Notes: generated by a model not told the origin, from the letters alone. Positions 1 to 12,234 are shown, counted from the first letter of the stretch. The stretch is DNA of 64,000 bases from Rhizomys pruinosus (GCA_009823505.1 VZQC01000544.1:2690717-2754716), one strand, 5' to 3'. A program made the numbers and translations.

Positions 1-455
1 AGATGTTATAAGCCACAGTAAGACCCTGTCATATTTAACAGGGGGGAAAATTGTAATTCATGGATTAACATATCCAAACATGTGTCTATGCTAAAGTAAC
101 CTACCATAACTATTAGTGCTGCTTAAATACCTATATATCTAATTGCTTGTTCTTCATTAGTAGGATCGAAAGGTTATTCCTGGACAAACTGTCAGCCCAT
201 GAAAGGAAACAGCCAGAATTGACCAGAGTCCAAGTCAACAGCTCCAGAGAGAGTGGACTGTTTTACCTCTCATCCACCTGTGCCCCTTTTCTAAGCCTAG
301 GGAACAATCTGCGGAAGAGGGGGCGTGGTAGAATGTAAGGGCTGCGATTGGGGTGAATGGTGAAACTACAGCAATGTAGTCTGGACACTCATTTGATCAA
401 CCTGATTGAACATACAACCCCTCACCCCCTGCTGGAAGGTGGGGTTGTGGGGGTT
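1..455 (+). repeat. End of an unrecognised inverted-arm dispersed element (copy A)
   Basis: The first ~26 bases are the reverse complement of the body start seen at 2891 and 54470 (the 'gtggcttataacatct' block). From ~27 on the sequence parallels 4365-4815: 'gtgtctatgct', 'ctgcttaaat', 'cagcccatg/caacccagg', 'tgtgcccctttt', 'ggtagaatgtaag', 'tagtctggac'. The copy therefore shows body end plus one arm, cut by the window edge. I do not recognise the family. The arm could be old L1 3'-UTR-like sequence. Confidence 0.6.
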
Positions 456-690
456 TGGGCACAACAGCCTACAAATTGGTTTTACATGAAGGATGCTTGT
501 ACTCATGGATTATCACTTATAGCCAAAAAATGAAAAAAAAATTGAGAGAAAGATGCAGGACAGTTATGGCAGAATGCATGATCTGGGATGGGGTGGGGGT
601 GGGGGGGAAAGGAAAGGGAAATATGCCTGAACTGAATTGGAAAATGGTGTATGAAATGCACAATGCATCAATAAAAAATGTTTTAAAAAA
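456..690 (+). mobile_element. L1 3' terminus (G-rich 3' UTR)
   Basis: Contains the recurring 3' end of this genome's L1: 'gcagaatgcatgatctggga', a long G-rich run, then 'aaatatgcctgaactgaattg' and an A-rich end near 'aataaaaaatg'. The reverse complement of the same block occurs at ~26810, 28350 and 24340, where the last two lead or may lead into antisense L1 ORF2. No ORF2 is attached here. Confidence 0.7.
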
Positions 691-716
691 TGAGTAGAAC
701 ATACTTCTTGCTGTTT

Positions 717-746
717 AAAAAACAACAACAACAACAACAACAAAAA
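717..746 (+). repeat. (CAA)n microsatellite
   Basis: About eight CAA units, slightly impure at both ends, just downstream of the L1 3' terminus. Confidence 0.9.
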
Positions 747-2102
747 CAATGTGTTCAATACCAATCCCAAAACACAGGTGTTGTGGACTCGGCACTACTT
801 CAGGTTGGTGGTGTTGGGAAGAGATTGAGTCTGAATACTGAAGAGCACCATGAAGTTGACCATAGTGACAGATGATCATAACTTCTCTTGCTCTCTAGTT
901 AGCATCTAGTAGTTGTAAGAAGTATTGAATTTGAAACAGAAACATATGTTCTGTGAAACACTCATGTTTTCTCTTAGTTGGAAAGACATGTTATGTAAAA
1001 TTGAATTTCCTTGGGAAAACAACAGCACGGTTGAAAGGAAAAACATAAGCACCCTAAGAATTTCACAGCAAGTGGTCAAAAGCAAAAATATTATTTGAAG
1101 CTAAAGGTGATAGGAACTTTTCGGTAAGGTAGAACATGTCCTGCACCATCATCATTTGAATTACAGAATAGTAGGTGAACATGTCACTTTGGAAACTCTT
1201 TAGTAAGCTTTAACTTCAGAATTCAGTAGAAAACACATTGGAAGTGGCACAAGGATAACACAGCAGTTTCAGGAGATTTCATCAATTCAAGAGCATTCAT
1301 CAAACCAGTTGTTTGACTGGTTGATTTTAATCATTTCAGCTCAATCCATTGGTTTCATATATTTAGGTTTCAAACTCCATGCAGCCATGGATAATTTGTG
1401 GTCCTTTCCCCTAATAATTCAACCCATTATTGACTTCAGGGCATGAGTTGGATTGAGGAATGAGTATAAATATTAATTGTCCAACCCTGAGAATGATAAT
1501 ATTGTGAAAACCTTTTTATGCATGCTAATGGCACATGTCTACAAATCAGGAAGAAAACCCTCGTCAGGCCTTCCTGTGCCCTGACCTCAGCACTCGAGCC
1601 ATCTGTTGCTTACACAACCCATGACATAAAAAAATTTTAGGACAGCTTAAGCAGACTTGACAAAATTGTCAGAAAGGCTCTGTTATAGCATTTGAGCTTT
1701 AGTCACATGATTTGAAGGAAGATCCAAGAAAACAAAGATTTACTGAAGATTGAATAGTGCCTAAACAGGGGGACAGTTTTATGTGTTGACAAACAGAGAG
1801 GCAGACAAGAGAGATGAGACAGGTGGAAAGATGCAGCAGTCACATACTCTCCAGGAGAGAGAAGTGATTGGATTCTGTAGGTGAGACTATAACCTAACTT
1901 TGCATGTGCTTTACAAAAACCATACAATGACTTCATTTCTTCTCTCTTTGTTGTGGTGCCTAAGTATCCTCATCTGATGACAGTGTCCTGGGAGACTGTT
2001 CATGGCCAGTAGAGGAATGGCAAGTCCCAGCTATGAGAACAAGGCCTAATCACCATAAAGTCCACATAAACATGTCAAACCCATTCCCAGTTGTCACAAG
2101 TT

Positions 2103-2103
<1 letters not shown>
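747..2103. other. Anonymous sequence, no gene seen
   Basis: No open frame of note, no splice-flanked coding block and no repeat I can name. Could be single-copy or old decayed repeat. Confidence 0.5.

Positions 2104-2154
<51 letters not shown>
2104..2154 (+). repeat. (TC)n microsatellite
   Basis: About 25 uninterrupted TC dinucleotides. Confidence 0.97.
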
Positions 2155-2158
<4 letters not shown>

Positions 2159-2240
2159 CTATAAAGATGATGATTTCTAAATGTTTTGGAAGATGAATTT
2201 CTTCCTATCAAAAATTTATTTTATTAAATGAAACTATTTT

Positions 2241-2457
2241 CTTCTTATTTATTATTTTTACTTTGTGTCTGAGTGTATATCTACATGCATATATGTAAGT
2301 GCACATGTGTCATGCAATGTTACCAGAGGTCAGAAGAAGGTGTTGAGTCACCTGGAACTGGAGTTATGGATGGTTGTTAGCTTCCATGTGGGTGCTGGGA
2401 GTTGAAACTAGAAGAACAGCCAGTGCTCTTAACTGCTGAGCCATTTCTTCAGCCCCT
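2241..2457 (-). mobile_element. B3/B2-like SINE
   Basis: Ends on the + strand with the B2 head complement 'gagccatttcttcagcccc'. The body has 'catgtgggtgctgggagtt' and 'aggtcagaagaaggtgt'. Flanked by a near-perfect target duplication: 'aaatgaaactatttt' (2226-2240) and 'aaatgaaagtatttt' (2458-2472). The interior diverges from the young B2 copies, so this is an older B3-type copy. Confidence 0.85.
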
Positions 2458-2777
2458 AAATGAAAGTATTTTTAATTTAAGGTCTTTTAATTAATTCACA
2501 AGCAAGTGTTAAAAAGCTAAATCCATAGAAAGATAATCTTAAATTTTTTATTATGAAAAAAATCTTAACACCTAAAGCTTAAAAAATACCTAAATCCTTC
2601 ACTTTTTTTAATACTAATGTCCTTTCTCTGGCATCTTGCTGAGGAGCTGCCCAGTATGTGCTAAAATAGTTTCAATAAAAAGACACATTTGTCTAGTTCA
2701 AAAAATGTATTCTGTAAATTGTGTCATTGAGTGGTGCTGTTCCTTCTATCTTTCCTGCAATGGTTCTATTTGCACCT

Positions 2778-2873
2778 TTTTTTTTTGAGTCAGGGTCTCC
2801 CTGTAGCTCTGGCTGTCCTGGAACTCACTCTGTAGACCAGGCTGGCCTTGAACTCAGAGAGATCCGCCTGCCT
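2778..2873 (-). mobile_element. B1 SINE, 5'-truncated
   Basis: Antisense B1: poly-T, 'gagtcagggtctccctgtag', 'ggaactcactctgtagacca', 'gatccgcctgcctct'. The head (the CCCAAGTGCTGGGATTAAAGG complement) is missing. Confidence 0.92.
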
Positions 2874-2890
2874 CTTTAAAGTAATAATGT

Positions 2891-4815
2891 TCTTATTGTG
2901 GCTTATAACATCTCCTAACCACTAGAGGACATAAGCTTGTGGTGTCCACTGTGAGTTATTCCTCCAAGGAGAGAGCTAATAGCCAATTAGATTTGGGATA
3001 TATATAGACACTTGGCTGCCACTGCTGCACAGTATCTCCAGGCTGTTGAGGTGTAGCTGATATTGACGGTGGAGTCTTGCTTGTTTCAGGGATACCAATA
3101 TTTTGCTGTATTGCTTTAGTGGCCTTTGGTAACACTCTCTGGCATTTCAGAGGCCAGTTGTATGCTAGCAAGTGACGTCTCATAACATTTTTCCATGCTC
3201 ACACCAGGTCTTCGACAACAGGGACTTACTGCCTTTCTCCTTGCATATATCCCACTTATAGGCAAAAGGCCTTTATAATTTGGGGGGGTGGGTTTGAATC
3301 CCCTAGCCAACATCTCCTAGGCAGAATAATTCATTGCTGATGTCAGAGCTTTCCTGTAGTAATATATTTTGCTTAATTACACAACTTATAAACACTTTAC
3401 TATTGAATTTGGCTCTAGATAGAGAATTATCCTTTCACAGTTCCTATGCCTATCAGTCAATTAAAAAAGGGTAGTTATGCCTGTTTTATAGGAAATTACC
3501 ACTGTAACAATTGGCTCTAATTTACAGTTAGGGAGTGGTTTCATTACCATCATGTTTTTCTTTTTCCTATAAAGGGGGGAGGTAGGAAGGTTTCTCAGTA
3601 TCTGGAAGGTAAACTTCATTAGGGCCCATTGTAAACAGTTAATCCCAATAGTATTCAGAGAGATGCTCAGTGTCTGTGACTCAGGCAGTCTGAGGTTCCT
3701 CTTTCTTTAATGTTCAGATGGGTCAACCTCTCTGCTGGCATTTCCCAGTCCATCCTGCATAGCCATAAGTTGTATGTTTTCAGGCCTTTAGATTGGTGAT
3801 TTTTACATGTGGGAACATAAAATTCTCCTCCCATTGTTAGTTTCAAAATCTGAAAAATTGAAAATTTATCAATAGGATTGGAACACAGAGTTTTCCATTT
3901 GTATCCCAGAAAGGATAGTACCCCACCTCCCACCTCCCTCTTTTTTTTTTTTTTTAGGTTTTTATGTTTTGACCTATAGATGCCTAAGTTGTATTACACA
4001 TACCCATAAACAGGAGCCAAGGCATAAGCTTTCATTAAATTTACCCAAACTGTTTCTCATTGACTGTATGCTACTTATTTGGGAAGGAAATTTAAGCTTA
4101 GTTCCTTTAAATTGTCCTACAAGTAAAAGAAAGTGTTATCATGTGATGTTGTATAATTCAGAAAAATATAGAGGCCATTTGTTTACCTTAACCCAATACA
4201 AACTATAAATAAAACAATTAACATTTTATATTCCCAATTAGTTCTATTGTATTACCATTTTCACCAAAACCTACACCTAAATTTAACTAATCTAAACAAT
4301 TCACTAAGCCTTAAAATATCCTATACTTTGTGGATAAAGCTTGGGCAGAGTTGAGTACCTGCTAAATAAACTTGTCACCCTTTATAGAGAAACCACAGTT
4401 TGCGGATTAGCATACCATCCAAGCATCTGTGTCTATGCTCACAGCTTAGTTTGACATAATAATTAGTACTGCTTAAATGCCTGTACATCCAATAGCTTGT
4501 GGTTTGTTAGTATGACTAAAAAGGGTATCACTGGAAAATCTGTCAACCCAGGAAGGGAAAAAACCTGAACAGACTAGAGTCCAAAATGACAACTCCAAAG
4601 AAATTACACTGTTTTCTTCTCACCCACTTGTGCCCCTTTCCCAAAGCCCAGGGAACAAACTGTGGAAGAGGAGGCATGGTAGAATGTAAGTGCTGCGGAG
4701 AGATAGGGGTGAATCATGAGACTACAGGAATATAGTCTGGACTCCTAATTGATCAACATGCCTGTGCATACAAGCTTCTCCAACTGGACTATGGGAACCT
4801 TGGGTTGTTCAAAAT
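2891..4815 (+). repeat. Unrecognised inverted-arm dispersed element (copy B)
   Basis: The body (2891-~4364) aligns collinearly with 54470-56170. Shared landmarks are 'actagaggacataagcttgt', 'aggagagagctaatagcc', 'gtggcctttggtaacactct', 'ttgcttaattacac', 'aatttacagttaggga' and 'ttgtattacacatac'. An arm (~4365-4815) matches copy A. In copy C the arm precedes the body in inverted orientation, so the full element is inferred as inverted arm, body, arm. The reverse strand has two overlapping short frames (75 and 65 codons) where copy C has one of 126 codons, but the frames do not align simply. No protein domain recognised. Contains a T-tract at ~3942-3956. Confidence 0.65.
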
Positions 4816-5134
4816 TTGGACATAGATACTTACAAAATGCACCAATTACCTAATTGTGTGACAAACTGAGTAACATCAATGTTATCTGCAAACAACTGTG
4901 TCATTATACTGTAGAATTCCTTAAAAATTAACAAATAAATAAAAAATAAAAAAATGTAAAAAAAAGTAATAATGAAAAAAAGTAATGTTTTCCACAGGAA
5001 AAGTACTCTAATCAAAGAGAAGAAAACCACACAAGTAATTTGAAGTAAAAGGTAATTTGTTTTCCAAAGGCTACAATAAGCAATCTCAAAGACATTCATT
5101 AAAAAGTGCAAACCACAAGTCCACATGTGAAGCT
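4816..5134. other. A-rich anonymous sequence
   Basis: A-rich with short (AAATA)-like runs around 4930-4985. No gene or named repeat seen. Confidence 0.5.
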
Positions 5135-5400
5135 TACAGTCGACTGTACATCACAGCTTCTCTCCATTTGTGCACCAGCCCTGCCTCTTACAATCTCTCC
5201 ACCCCCTCTTCTGCAATGATCCCTGAGCCATGGGTAGATGAGATTGAATATAGGGGTCCTACCCAGGGATACACACTCTGGGGTTCCGATGCTTTGAAGC
5301 TTAGCATCAGGCAAGGGACCCATGCCAACTGGGACTAGGTCTCAAAGCAGAGCAAGGGAAATGGATGGGAATGGAATGAACTGACCATGTGTCGTTGTTT
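5135..5400. mobile_element. L1 3'-UTR-like fragments, mixed orientation
   Basis: 5215-5290 ('ccctgagccatg', 'taggggtcctacccaggg') resembles the antisense L1 3'-UTR piece at 19140. 5305-5375 ('gggacccatgccaactggg', 'gagcaagggaaatgg') resembles the sense piece at 11797-11850. The two parts point opposite ways. Confidence 0.35.
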
Positions 5401-5449
5401 AATGTCTTTGAGTCATACGTGACTGCATTCCACACGCTGTCCTTCCCTT

Positions 5450-5940
5450 CTTGGCTCAGCTCCAGGACTTGTCTCCTGCTTGCAGGCTGAAAAAACCTCA
5501 GGAGATCACCCGTGGAAATGAACAAACTCACACACGTGGAGAGCCGGGGAGAATAGGAACTCCGTTTATTTTTCTGTCAGTGAGGTCTATATATTGGAGG
5601 CTACTGTGTTCTGGGCAAGGAAGTGGGGAGCAGGCGGAAGGGAGGGGTGAGCCACCTTGGTTCTAATGGGTAGCTGCAGAGCTCTGGTTTGTGCAACAGG
5701 TAACTAGAGATGTGACATTTTGCTCAATGCCTTGGGGGATGGGGTCTGGAACTTTGCAGAGGTAGGGCAAAGCAAGAATCATTGTAATATCCCAAATCTT
5801 CCTGCTACAGATAACTCTGAAAGGCCACAGAGTTATCAGATAACAGGAGATCTTCCCGGACAGGTCTTACAAGTTCTCACTTCAAGCCACACTCAAGTAA
5901 GTTTCATTCCCACAGCCCTGGACTAACAAGAGACTGAGTA
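5450..5940 (-). mobile_element. Possible solo LTR (antisense)
   Basis: On the minus strand a TATA-like 'ccaatatatagac' (~5597-5585) is followed ~20 bases on by AATAAA (complement 'tttatt' at ~5566-5571) and a CACGTG-containing stretch. That spacing resembles an LTR core. Termini and target duplication were not resolved. Family not recognised. Confidence 0.3.
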
Positions 5941-6865
5941 CTGTTGGGTGAGGAAGAGTATATCTTACCTAGGATTCCTAGATACAGTGACTAAACTCCA
6001 GCAAATCTATTTACACAAAAGGACATATGGGTTTGGGAGCTTGGATAGGGCTTTGCTTTCATGTTGTAATGCATGAGTTCTGATGGGAGATTGGGGCATG
6101 AGGGGAATTGGGTTTGATTGGGAACCATTATATGAGTTGTACAAATTCTCAAAAGAAGTTCAAATCACAATGGAACAAAATGAAGGTTTGTTTATGTTTT
6201 CCATAGAAGTCGTGCATCTCTTATTTCTGCTGGTTACTCAGTCTCTTTCCCATTTCTTTCTTCTTGCAAATCACTTTTCTCTGTTTTTAATTTCACTCAT
6301 ATGTCAACTGAACAATCATTTTGACTCATCATGGCACCAGCCTTGGTAGAAACAGATATTGCAACTTCTTGGGTGTTTTATCTCAAGACTTTTGAGCATC
6401 TGAATTACTCAGTCTTGAGCCAGGTCAAGTTTGGGATGAATGGATCAGTTCATTTGGCTTAGTTTAGCCTGTGAATATTTTTTCCTTATATTAAATGTTC
6501 AGTTTAGTCTAATGTATTGTTTCTTGTGTACATATAGGGAAAAGCTAGAATTGCGTTCATAACAGAGTCCTAATTCCAAGTTCAAATAATTATTTAAATA
6601 TGGATGCAATTAAAGTAAAGGCTATGGAAAATGCAGTCCATGCTAGCTCCAATTTTCTCTTCAGAAGGCAAACTGATCGCACTTGATAAGGAGGGGAAAA
6701 AAAGAAGGCAAACTGAATAATTCCTTTATTTCTTTGATTTTAGTAAATATAATACCTGACATTACTCATCAACTTGCTTTGTAATGTAGGAAAGTAAAGT
6801 AACATTGTTTCTTTATCTGCATACAACGCTACTATCAAAATGCAAAACCCTAAACATGTTTTGGA
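5941..6865. other. Anonymous sequence
   Basis: No gene. 6083-6200 vaguely resembles L1 3' sequence ('gaaccattatatgagttgt', A-rich), but I cannot place it. Confidence 0.45.
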
Positions 6866-7196
6866 ATTAGAGTTTATTTTCAGATGTCAAATTTTTGGTG
6901 TTTTTGTGGCTTCCATATAGGCATATTTTGTAACGATATAAATGAAAAGGAACAAAAACAAAGACTGGGTCAAAGATCTGACTAACAGTAAACTTAAGCC
7001 CAAAACAGTGAACTTCAGCATCAAAAGTTTTAAAAAAGACTGAGAAAAAGAGGAAAGACATGAATGGCAGAAAGAATGCATGAGCTCTGACAGGGAGGGG
7101 ACAAGAAAAGGGAACTGGATCTAAATGTGATTAAGAGATGTCATATGGAATAAACAAAAATTGAGTAAAAAAAAAAATAAACTACCAATGAACAAA
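6866..7196 (+). mobile_element. L1 3' terminus
   Basis: Sense copy of the L1 3' end: 'gaatgcatgagctctgacag', 'ggaggggacaagaaaaggga', A-rich tail at ~7166-7181. It is the complement of the block at 24340-24560, including the 'agactgagaaaaag' stretch. No attached ORF2. Confidence 0.7.
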
Positions 7197-7202
7197 AATA
7201 AT

Positions 7203-7287
7203 AGGCTGCTGAGAATAGAGTAACAGCTCAGTTGGGAGAGTACTTGCCTAAAATCTGCATCTGCAGTTCCCAGAACTGAAAAAAAAA
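7203..7287 (+). mobile_element. ID-like SINE (tRNA-derived)
   Basis: Box-A-like 'aacagctcagttgggagag', then 'tacttgcct', a degraded box B ('gcagttcccagaac') and an A-tail. The order and spacing are those of rodent ID/BC1-type SINEs. Several substitutions suggest an old copy. It directly follows the A-tail of an L1 3' end. Confidence 0.75.
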
Positions 7288-8250
7288 TATTGCTAAACGT
7301 AAGAGAAATACTCAATTCATTCTTAAATTATATAAGATAAACTGCAATTCAGTGTTACTCTCCAATTTACAATTATTCAGGATTAAAATCTTACAGATGT
7401 GAGATAACATGGGGAATAAGGAAGGCTGTGAGGAAGCAGCCCTCGGCACATGACCATGTCGAGTGTGCCTTAATCTAATCTCTATGCAGATCAAGTCGCC
7501 AATACATACATAACCAAGATTTTCATCAAAGGAACTAAATTGGGTAGACTCAAATGGTGAAAACTACATAAAAATAATAATAATTCTTCATGTGCTGGTA
7601 AAGGAAGATTTACAACGTTTATTTCTACCTGAAAAAAGTAACTCTTCATTTCTCTGGCCCACTCCCCTCATAAAAAAACAAAATGTCCATTAAGAAAATG
7701 GGTTTTTCTACACTGACAGGAGAGGGCACCATTTAACTAAAAATTTTGTAAGCCACCATGTATGCACAAGATGAATTAGAAAAAAAAATGAATAAATCTA
7801 TGTAGTTATTATAAAACAGCAAAACCAGAATTAAAATATTTCACCAGATGAATATTCCCACCCCCCCCGAAGAAATCATCACAAAACAGAAGAGAGAGTA
7901 CCACACTCCACAACTGATTTGTAATTCTAGAGAGAGCATTTACAGATATTAAAACATCAAAAAGAAACAAACAAAAGGAAACAATAACTCTCAAAAAGGA
8001 TTGACAGAATTCAGGAAAGAAATGAAAGAACAGAAAAAATATCAAGAGAAAATTAAATTACAAAGTACCCAACATCTTAAAACTGAAATAAAAGTATTAT
8101 GATCCATCAAAATAGGAAAACAGGAAAGATAAGAAAATTTGACACAAAGAAATACGTAAAAGTAAACAAAGATAAAGTGGCTGAAATGGAAGACAAGCAA
8201 GGAAGAAAAAAAATATACGTAGAGTCCTTGATGCAGAAAAAGAATGTAAA
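7288..8250. other. Anonymous A-rich sequence
   Basis: Strongly A-rich on the + strand with stop-dense frames. A C-run lies at ~7858-7868. No feature named. Confidence 0.45.
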
Positions 8251-8266
8251 ATGTTTTCTCTGCTAA

Positions 8267-8416
8267 GCCAGGCATGGTGGTGCACGCCTTTAATCCTAGA
8301 ACTCTGGAGGCAGAGGCAGGCAGATCTTTGTGAGTTCAAGGCCAGCCTGGTCTACAGAGTGAGTTCCAGGACAGCTGGGGCTACAGGGAGACCCTGTCTC
8401 AAAAAAGCCAAAAAAA
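8267..8416 (+). mobile_element. B1 SINE, complete
   Basis: Full B1 from 'gccaggcatggtggtgcacg' to 'gagaccctgtctcaaaaaa'. A perfect 16-bp target duplication 'atgttttctctgctaa' flanks it (8251-8266 and 8417-8432), so this is a fairly recent insertion. Confidence 0.97.
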
Positions 8417-8432
8417 ATGTTTTCTCTGCTAA

Positions 8433-9164
8433 TATTTAAGCCATACTCAAAGAAAACCTCAGCAATAAGTGAAGAGCTGAGTCTACGTATAGAAAATGTT
8501 TGGTTAGAGACCTGGAGGTAATGGACCTGGAACAGCCGTATTAGAGAAATACATAGGTAAAGTTCAGATTTCAAAGTCTAGAAAGTAATTTTCTCAGACT
8601 CATCCAATGACTTACGGGGGGGGGAAATAGAGTGGAGTCAAACTGCTTAAAACATACAGAATATGAATGATAGAACAACTGTGTAAAATTTCAGAAAGAA
8701 AGCTAGGGAAAAAATTGTGAATCATGAATTTTTTATTTGGATCTTAAAACAATCTATGCAAGGATGGGCTTTGTTAAAAATAAATACATTATTTAGAAAA
8801 CCTTAGCAATGAGTCTGGTGATAAATAATTTATGTACCTTATTACATAAATAAGGTATTATATACATACACAAATATGAGTGTAAGGACAGAAATATAGA
8901 AACATGTTAACAAAGTAGAACTTACATTAAAAAAACAAGAGGATAAATGGGAAGGAAGATAAATAGAAAAGAGCAATAATCTTTATCACTATATTTTATA
9001 TGTAAATGTTAAAGGGTGCCACCCAAAGCTACATAGGGAGAACTTGGCTCAAAAACCCAAACCACAATGAAAGTGCTGATGATAGGAGACTAAGTGCTGA
9101 GCCTTAAATCAGACAAAACAGCACCTCCCACCCAATCAGAGGGAACTGCACTGACTGAAAGAAT
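8433..9164. other. Anonymous A-rich sequence
   Basis: No gene or recognised repeat. G-run at ~8617-8625. Confidence 0.45.
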
Positions 9165-9990
9165 GTCAGAGCTGAATTTACATTCCCACCAGCAGTCGAT
9201 GAGCAGTCCCTTTTCTCCACATCCTCCTAGCATTTGTTGTCTTTTGTGCTCTTGACCTTAGCCAGTGTGAGTGGGGTAAGATGGAATCTTAAAGTAGTTT
9301 CTATCTGCATTTCTCTAATTATTAAAGATGTTAAGCACTTTTTAAGGTGTTTCTTAGCCATTTCTGTTTCTTCATTTGAGAAATCTCTGTTCTGGTCTAT
9401 AACCCACTGTTTTATTGAGTTATTTTCCTGTTTCCTTATTTTTGGAGTTCTTCGTATGTTCTGGGTATTAAAATCCTCTGTCAGATGTGTAGCTGGTGAA
9501 GACTTTCTCCCACTCGGGTTTCCTCTTCACTTCCTTGGTTGTTTCTTTTGTTGTACAGAAGCTTTGTAGCTTAATATGGTCCCACTTATTTATCGTGGAC
9601 CTTAATGCCTGAGCACTTGATGTCTGATTTAGAAAGTCCTATCCTACATCTATATCTTGGAGGGTATTGCCTATGTTTTCTTCTAGGAGTTTCAGAGTTT
9701 CAGGCTTTAAATTGAGGGCTTTGATCCATTTGGAGTTGATTTTTGTGCATGGTGAAAAATAAGGGTCGAATTTCATTCTTCTAAAGGTAGAGATCGAGTT
9801 TTGCCAGCACCTCCATTGTGTGTTCTTGGCACCTTTGTCCATTATTAAATGGCTAAAGTTGCATGTATGATTCCTGATTTTAATTGGAATGCTTCTAGTT
9901 TTTCTCCATTTAGATGATGTTAGCTATGGGTTTGTTGTTTATAGCTTTAATTATGTTTAGGTATGTTCCCTCCAGACCAATTCCTTCTAG
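9165..9990 (-). pseudogene. L1 ORF2 C-terminal region, inverted 5' part of a twin-primed L1
   Basis: On the minus strand this reads as the ORF2 C-terminal half. The frame at 9639-9842 contains FDPYFSPCTKINSKWIKAL, a typical L1 stretch. At ~9870 the reading jumps back to the reverse-transcriptase region ('NKPIANII'), so an internal segment is missing. At 9165 the L1 sequence ends ('ggtgggaatgtaaa' in sense). The + strand resumes L1 in the opposite orientation at ~9991, about 30 bases further along the L1. That is the signature of 5' inversion during insertion. Many stops and frameshifts. Confidence 0.85.
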
Positions 9991-10445
9991 GAATTTTAAC
10001 ATGAATGCATGTGTAGAGAACTCTCAAAAAACTAAAAATGAATCTATCATGTGGCCCAGTTATAGTACTCCTTGGCATATACCTAAAAGACTCATCCTAC
10101 CTGTGTACCCATGTTTGTGGCTGCTCTCTTCATAATAGCTATGAAATGGAACGAAACTAAATATCCCTCAGCTGATGAGTGGATAATGAAAATGTGGTAC
10201 ATTTACACAATGGAGTTCTACTCAGCAGTAAGAAAAGATAAAATTATGAAGTCTGTAAGTAAATGAATGGAACTAGAAAGTGTTGTACACTCAGAAAACA
10301 CAAACTCAGAAAAGCAAGTGATGTATGTTCTCCCTCACTCAAGGATTGTATCATCAACACCTTATACATGAGTATGTATCCTGAGGTAACACCAGGAGAC
10401 AGGAAAGGACACACAAAGGTAAAAGAAAATAATGATTCTGAATGA
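9991..10445 (+). pseudogene. L1 ORF2 end, sense 3' part of the twin-primed L1
   Basis: 'gaactctcaaaaaactaaaa' opens the sense part. 'tatcatgtggcccagttata', 'tacacaatggagttctactc' and the ORF2 stop region follow. Joined directly to the inverted segment on its left. Stop codons interrupt all frames. Confidence 0.85.
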
Positions 10446-12140
10446 AGAAGATAGTATGGAACAGATGTTACAGGGGTGGGGTGGGGATGTGGAGAAAGTG
10501 GGAGTGTTTGGCTGGGAGAAGAGAAGGGAGCCACAGTGAGGCAGGCTCCAGAGGGGAGTATGGTGGGAGGTGGGTGTTGGGGGAGGGAGGGGACAATTGG
10601 GGTACTTGGACTGGGGATGGAGATCATATGGGAGTTAAAGGAGTAGAGGTGAATAGACCTTAGGGAGCTAGGGAACCCAGAAGGAAATGTGATGTCCCCT
10701 AAACCCCTGAGAAATGCACATACAGTGTCTGAACATTTGTATAAATGTATACCCGGGGCTGTATTGCAAGGGACACAGTGCCAGATGGAAGGGACCTCCC
10801 ATTGAATGGCTGCTGAGGGTGGTCCAAGAGACTCCCAAATAACACAAGCCAAAGCTCTTGGTTATCCCAGAACTAGAAGGTGAGACCCTACTGCTGAAGA
10901 CAAGACACACGTTGGATAAGGACTTGAAGCAATGGTGCAGGAACTGACCTGAAAGACTTCTACCTGAAGTTTAGCTCTCCTGGTGTGAGATGATAATATG
11001 CAAACTGCTAAGGGAGAAAAATCAATCAATAGTCCAACCCAGCCCTAAAACCTAATAACTATAACGACCAGCAAAGTAAACTACCTCTATTGGTGCAGTA
11101 AGGCACTGTTATCTGGTGCGTGTCGGGGGAGGAGGGAGGAGGTACCAGCAATTACATAGTAAATGGACTTAAAGTCTTCTCAATGCGAATGAACTCAAGG
11201 GTGGTACTGTGAACTCAGCCAAATACAAATAGATGGAAAGGACATAGATCCTAGAGCAAACCCTAGTTCTGTCATATCTCTAGACAAATGAGACTTCTTA
11301 CCATATGCTAACTATGGATCCTTATCTTTACAGACAAGTATACCATACATCACTCATTAAATAAAACTTCTTTTTGCAACATGTGGAAGCTATTGCAGAA
11401 TCCCATAACAGAGAATATACCTCTAAAAGATACCAGGTCCTAGGTGACACATCCACAGTTGGATTTCTGCATCTAAGGTTCATGAAACAAAACAGAATGA
11501 GGGGTAGAGAGAAAACTAATGCATCCTTCAGCTCTCACCAATGAAGCTTCCTTATACAACAGAGAGCAATTCGATCAGAAGGGCGCAACTGGCCAAGTTT
11601 TATGGAATAAGAGACTGCAGAGTGTGTGTCCCTGCATACGGCTACTATATTAAACCTCACCCACCCAGGAGCCATTGCAGAAAAGGGAGCAGAAAGATCG
11701 TAAGAGGTGGGGCTGGTTCATGAACATAGGGAAGCAGAGGTTTTCCGGACACTGGAAGCTTACACATGTGAACTTGTAGCAATGATGGCATCATGCTCAG
11801 GACCCATGCCAACTCAATCAGACAAGGGCTCAGTGTGGAGCAAGAGAAATGGGTGGTGGGCCAGCCCTAGACCGAGAACTATTGGAAATTGGTTACCACT
11901 AGATGAGGGAGAGTATGCCTTACAATCTCTAGAGAGGCTGACTAGAGTCCAGTGGATGAATTTGCACTGAAGGACATCCAGGTACAAATGCTTGGCCGGA
12001 TAAGACTTAACATGTATTGTGGAATACATGAGGTCCATTGGGGGGGAGGTGGAGGGCATGGATGGGGTGGAGGGGTTCTAAATTTAATTAAGACATATTG
12101 GATGAAATGTACAAAAGCTCAGTAAAAAAGAATAAAGAAA
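10446..12140 (+). mobile_element. Long L1 3' UTR (probable)
   Basis: Continues from ORF2 into a G-rich tract ('ggggtggggtggggatg', 'gggggagggagggg'). At 11797-11880 and 12035-12080 are blocks seen in other L1 3'-UTR pieces ('acccatgccaactcaatcag', 'ggggttctaaattta'). It ends A-rich near 12135. I cannot exclude that 10700-11500 contains another element. The 202-codon antisense frame here (10244-10852) is an artefact of the G-rich strand. Confidence 0.5.
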
Positions 12141-12234
12141 AAGTGGAAGAAAAAAAAGAATGTAAGAGCTGGAGGAAAAGGAGGATTCTCTGGAAAGCAG
12201 AATAAGCAGAAATGCATTGAATAAGCATACAATA

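Noticed and set aside
2891..4815. Ordinary LTR retrotransposon
   Set aside because: The repeated ends are inverted rather than direct when copies A-C are compared, and no TG...CA termini or primer site could be located.
10244..10852. Longest open frame in the window (202 codons, minus strand)
   Set aside because: Lies opposite a G-rich L1 3' UTR. Pro/Ser-rich translation from strand bias, no domain, no supporting context.
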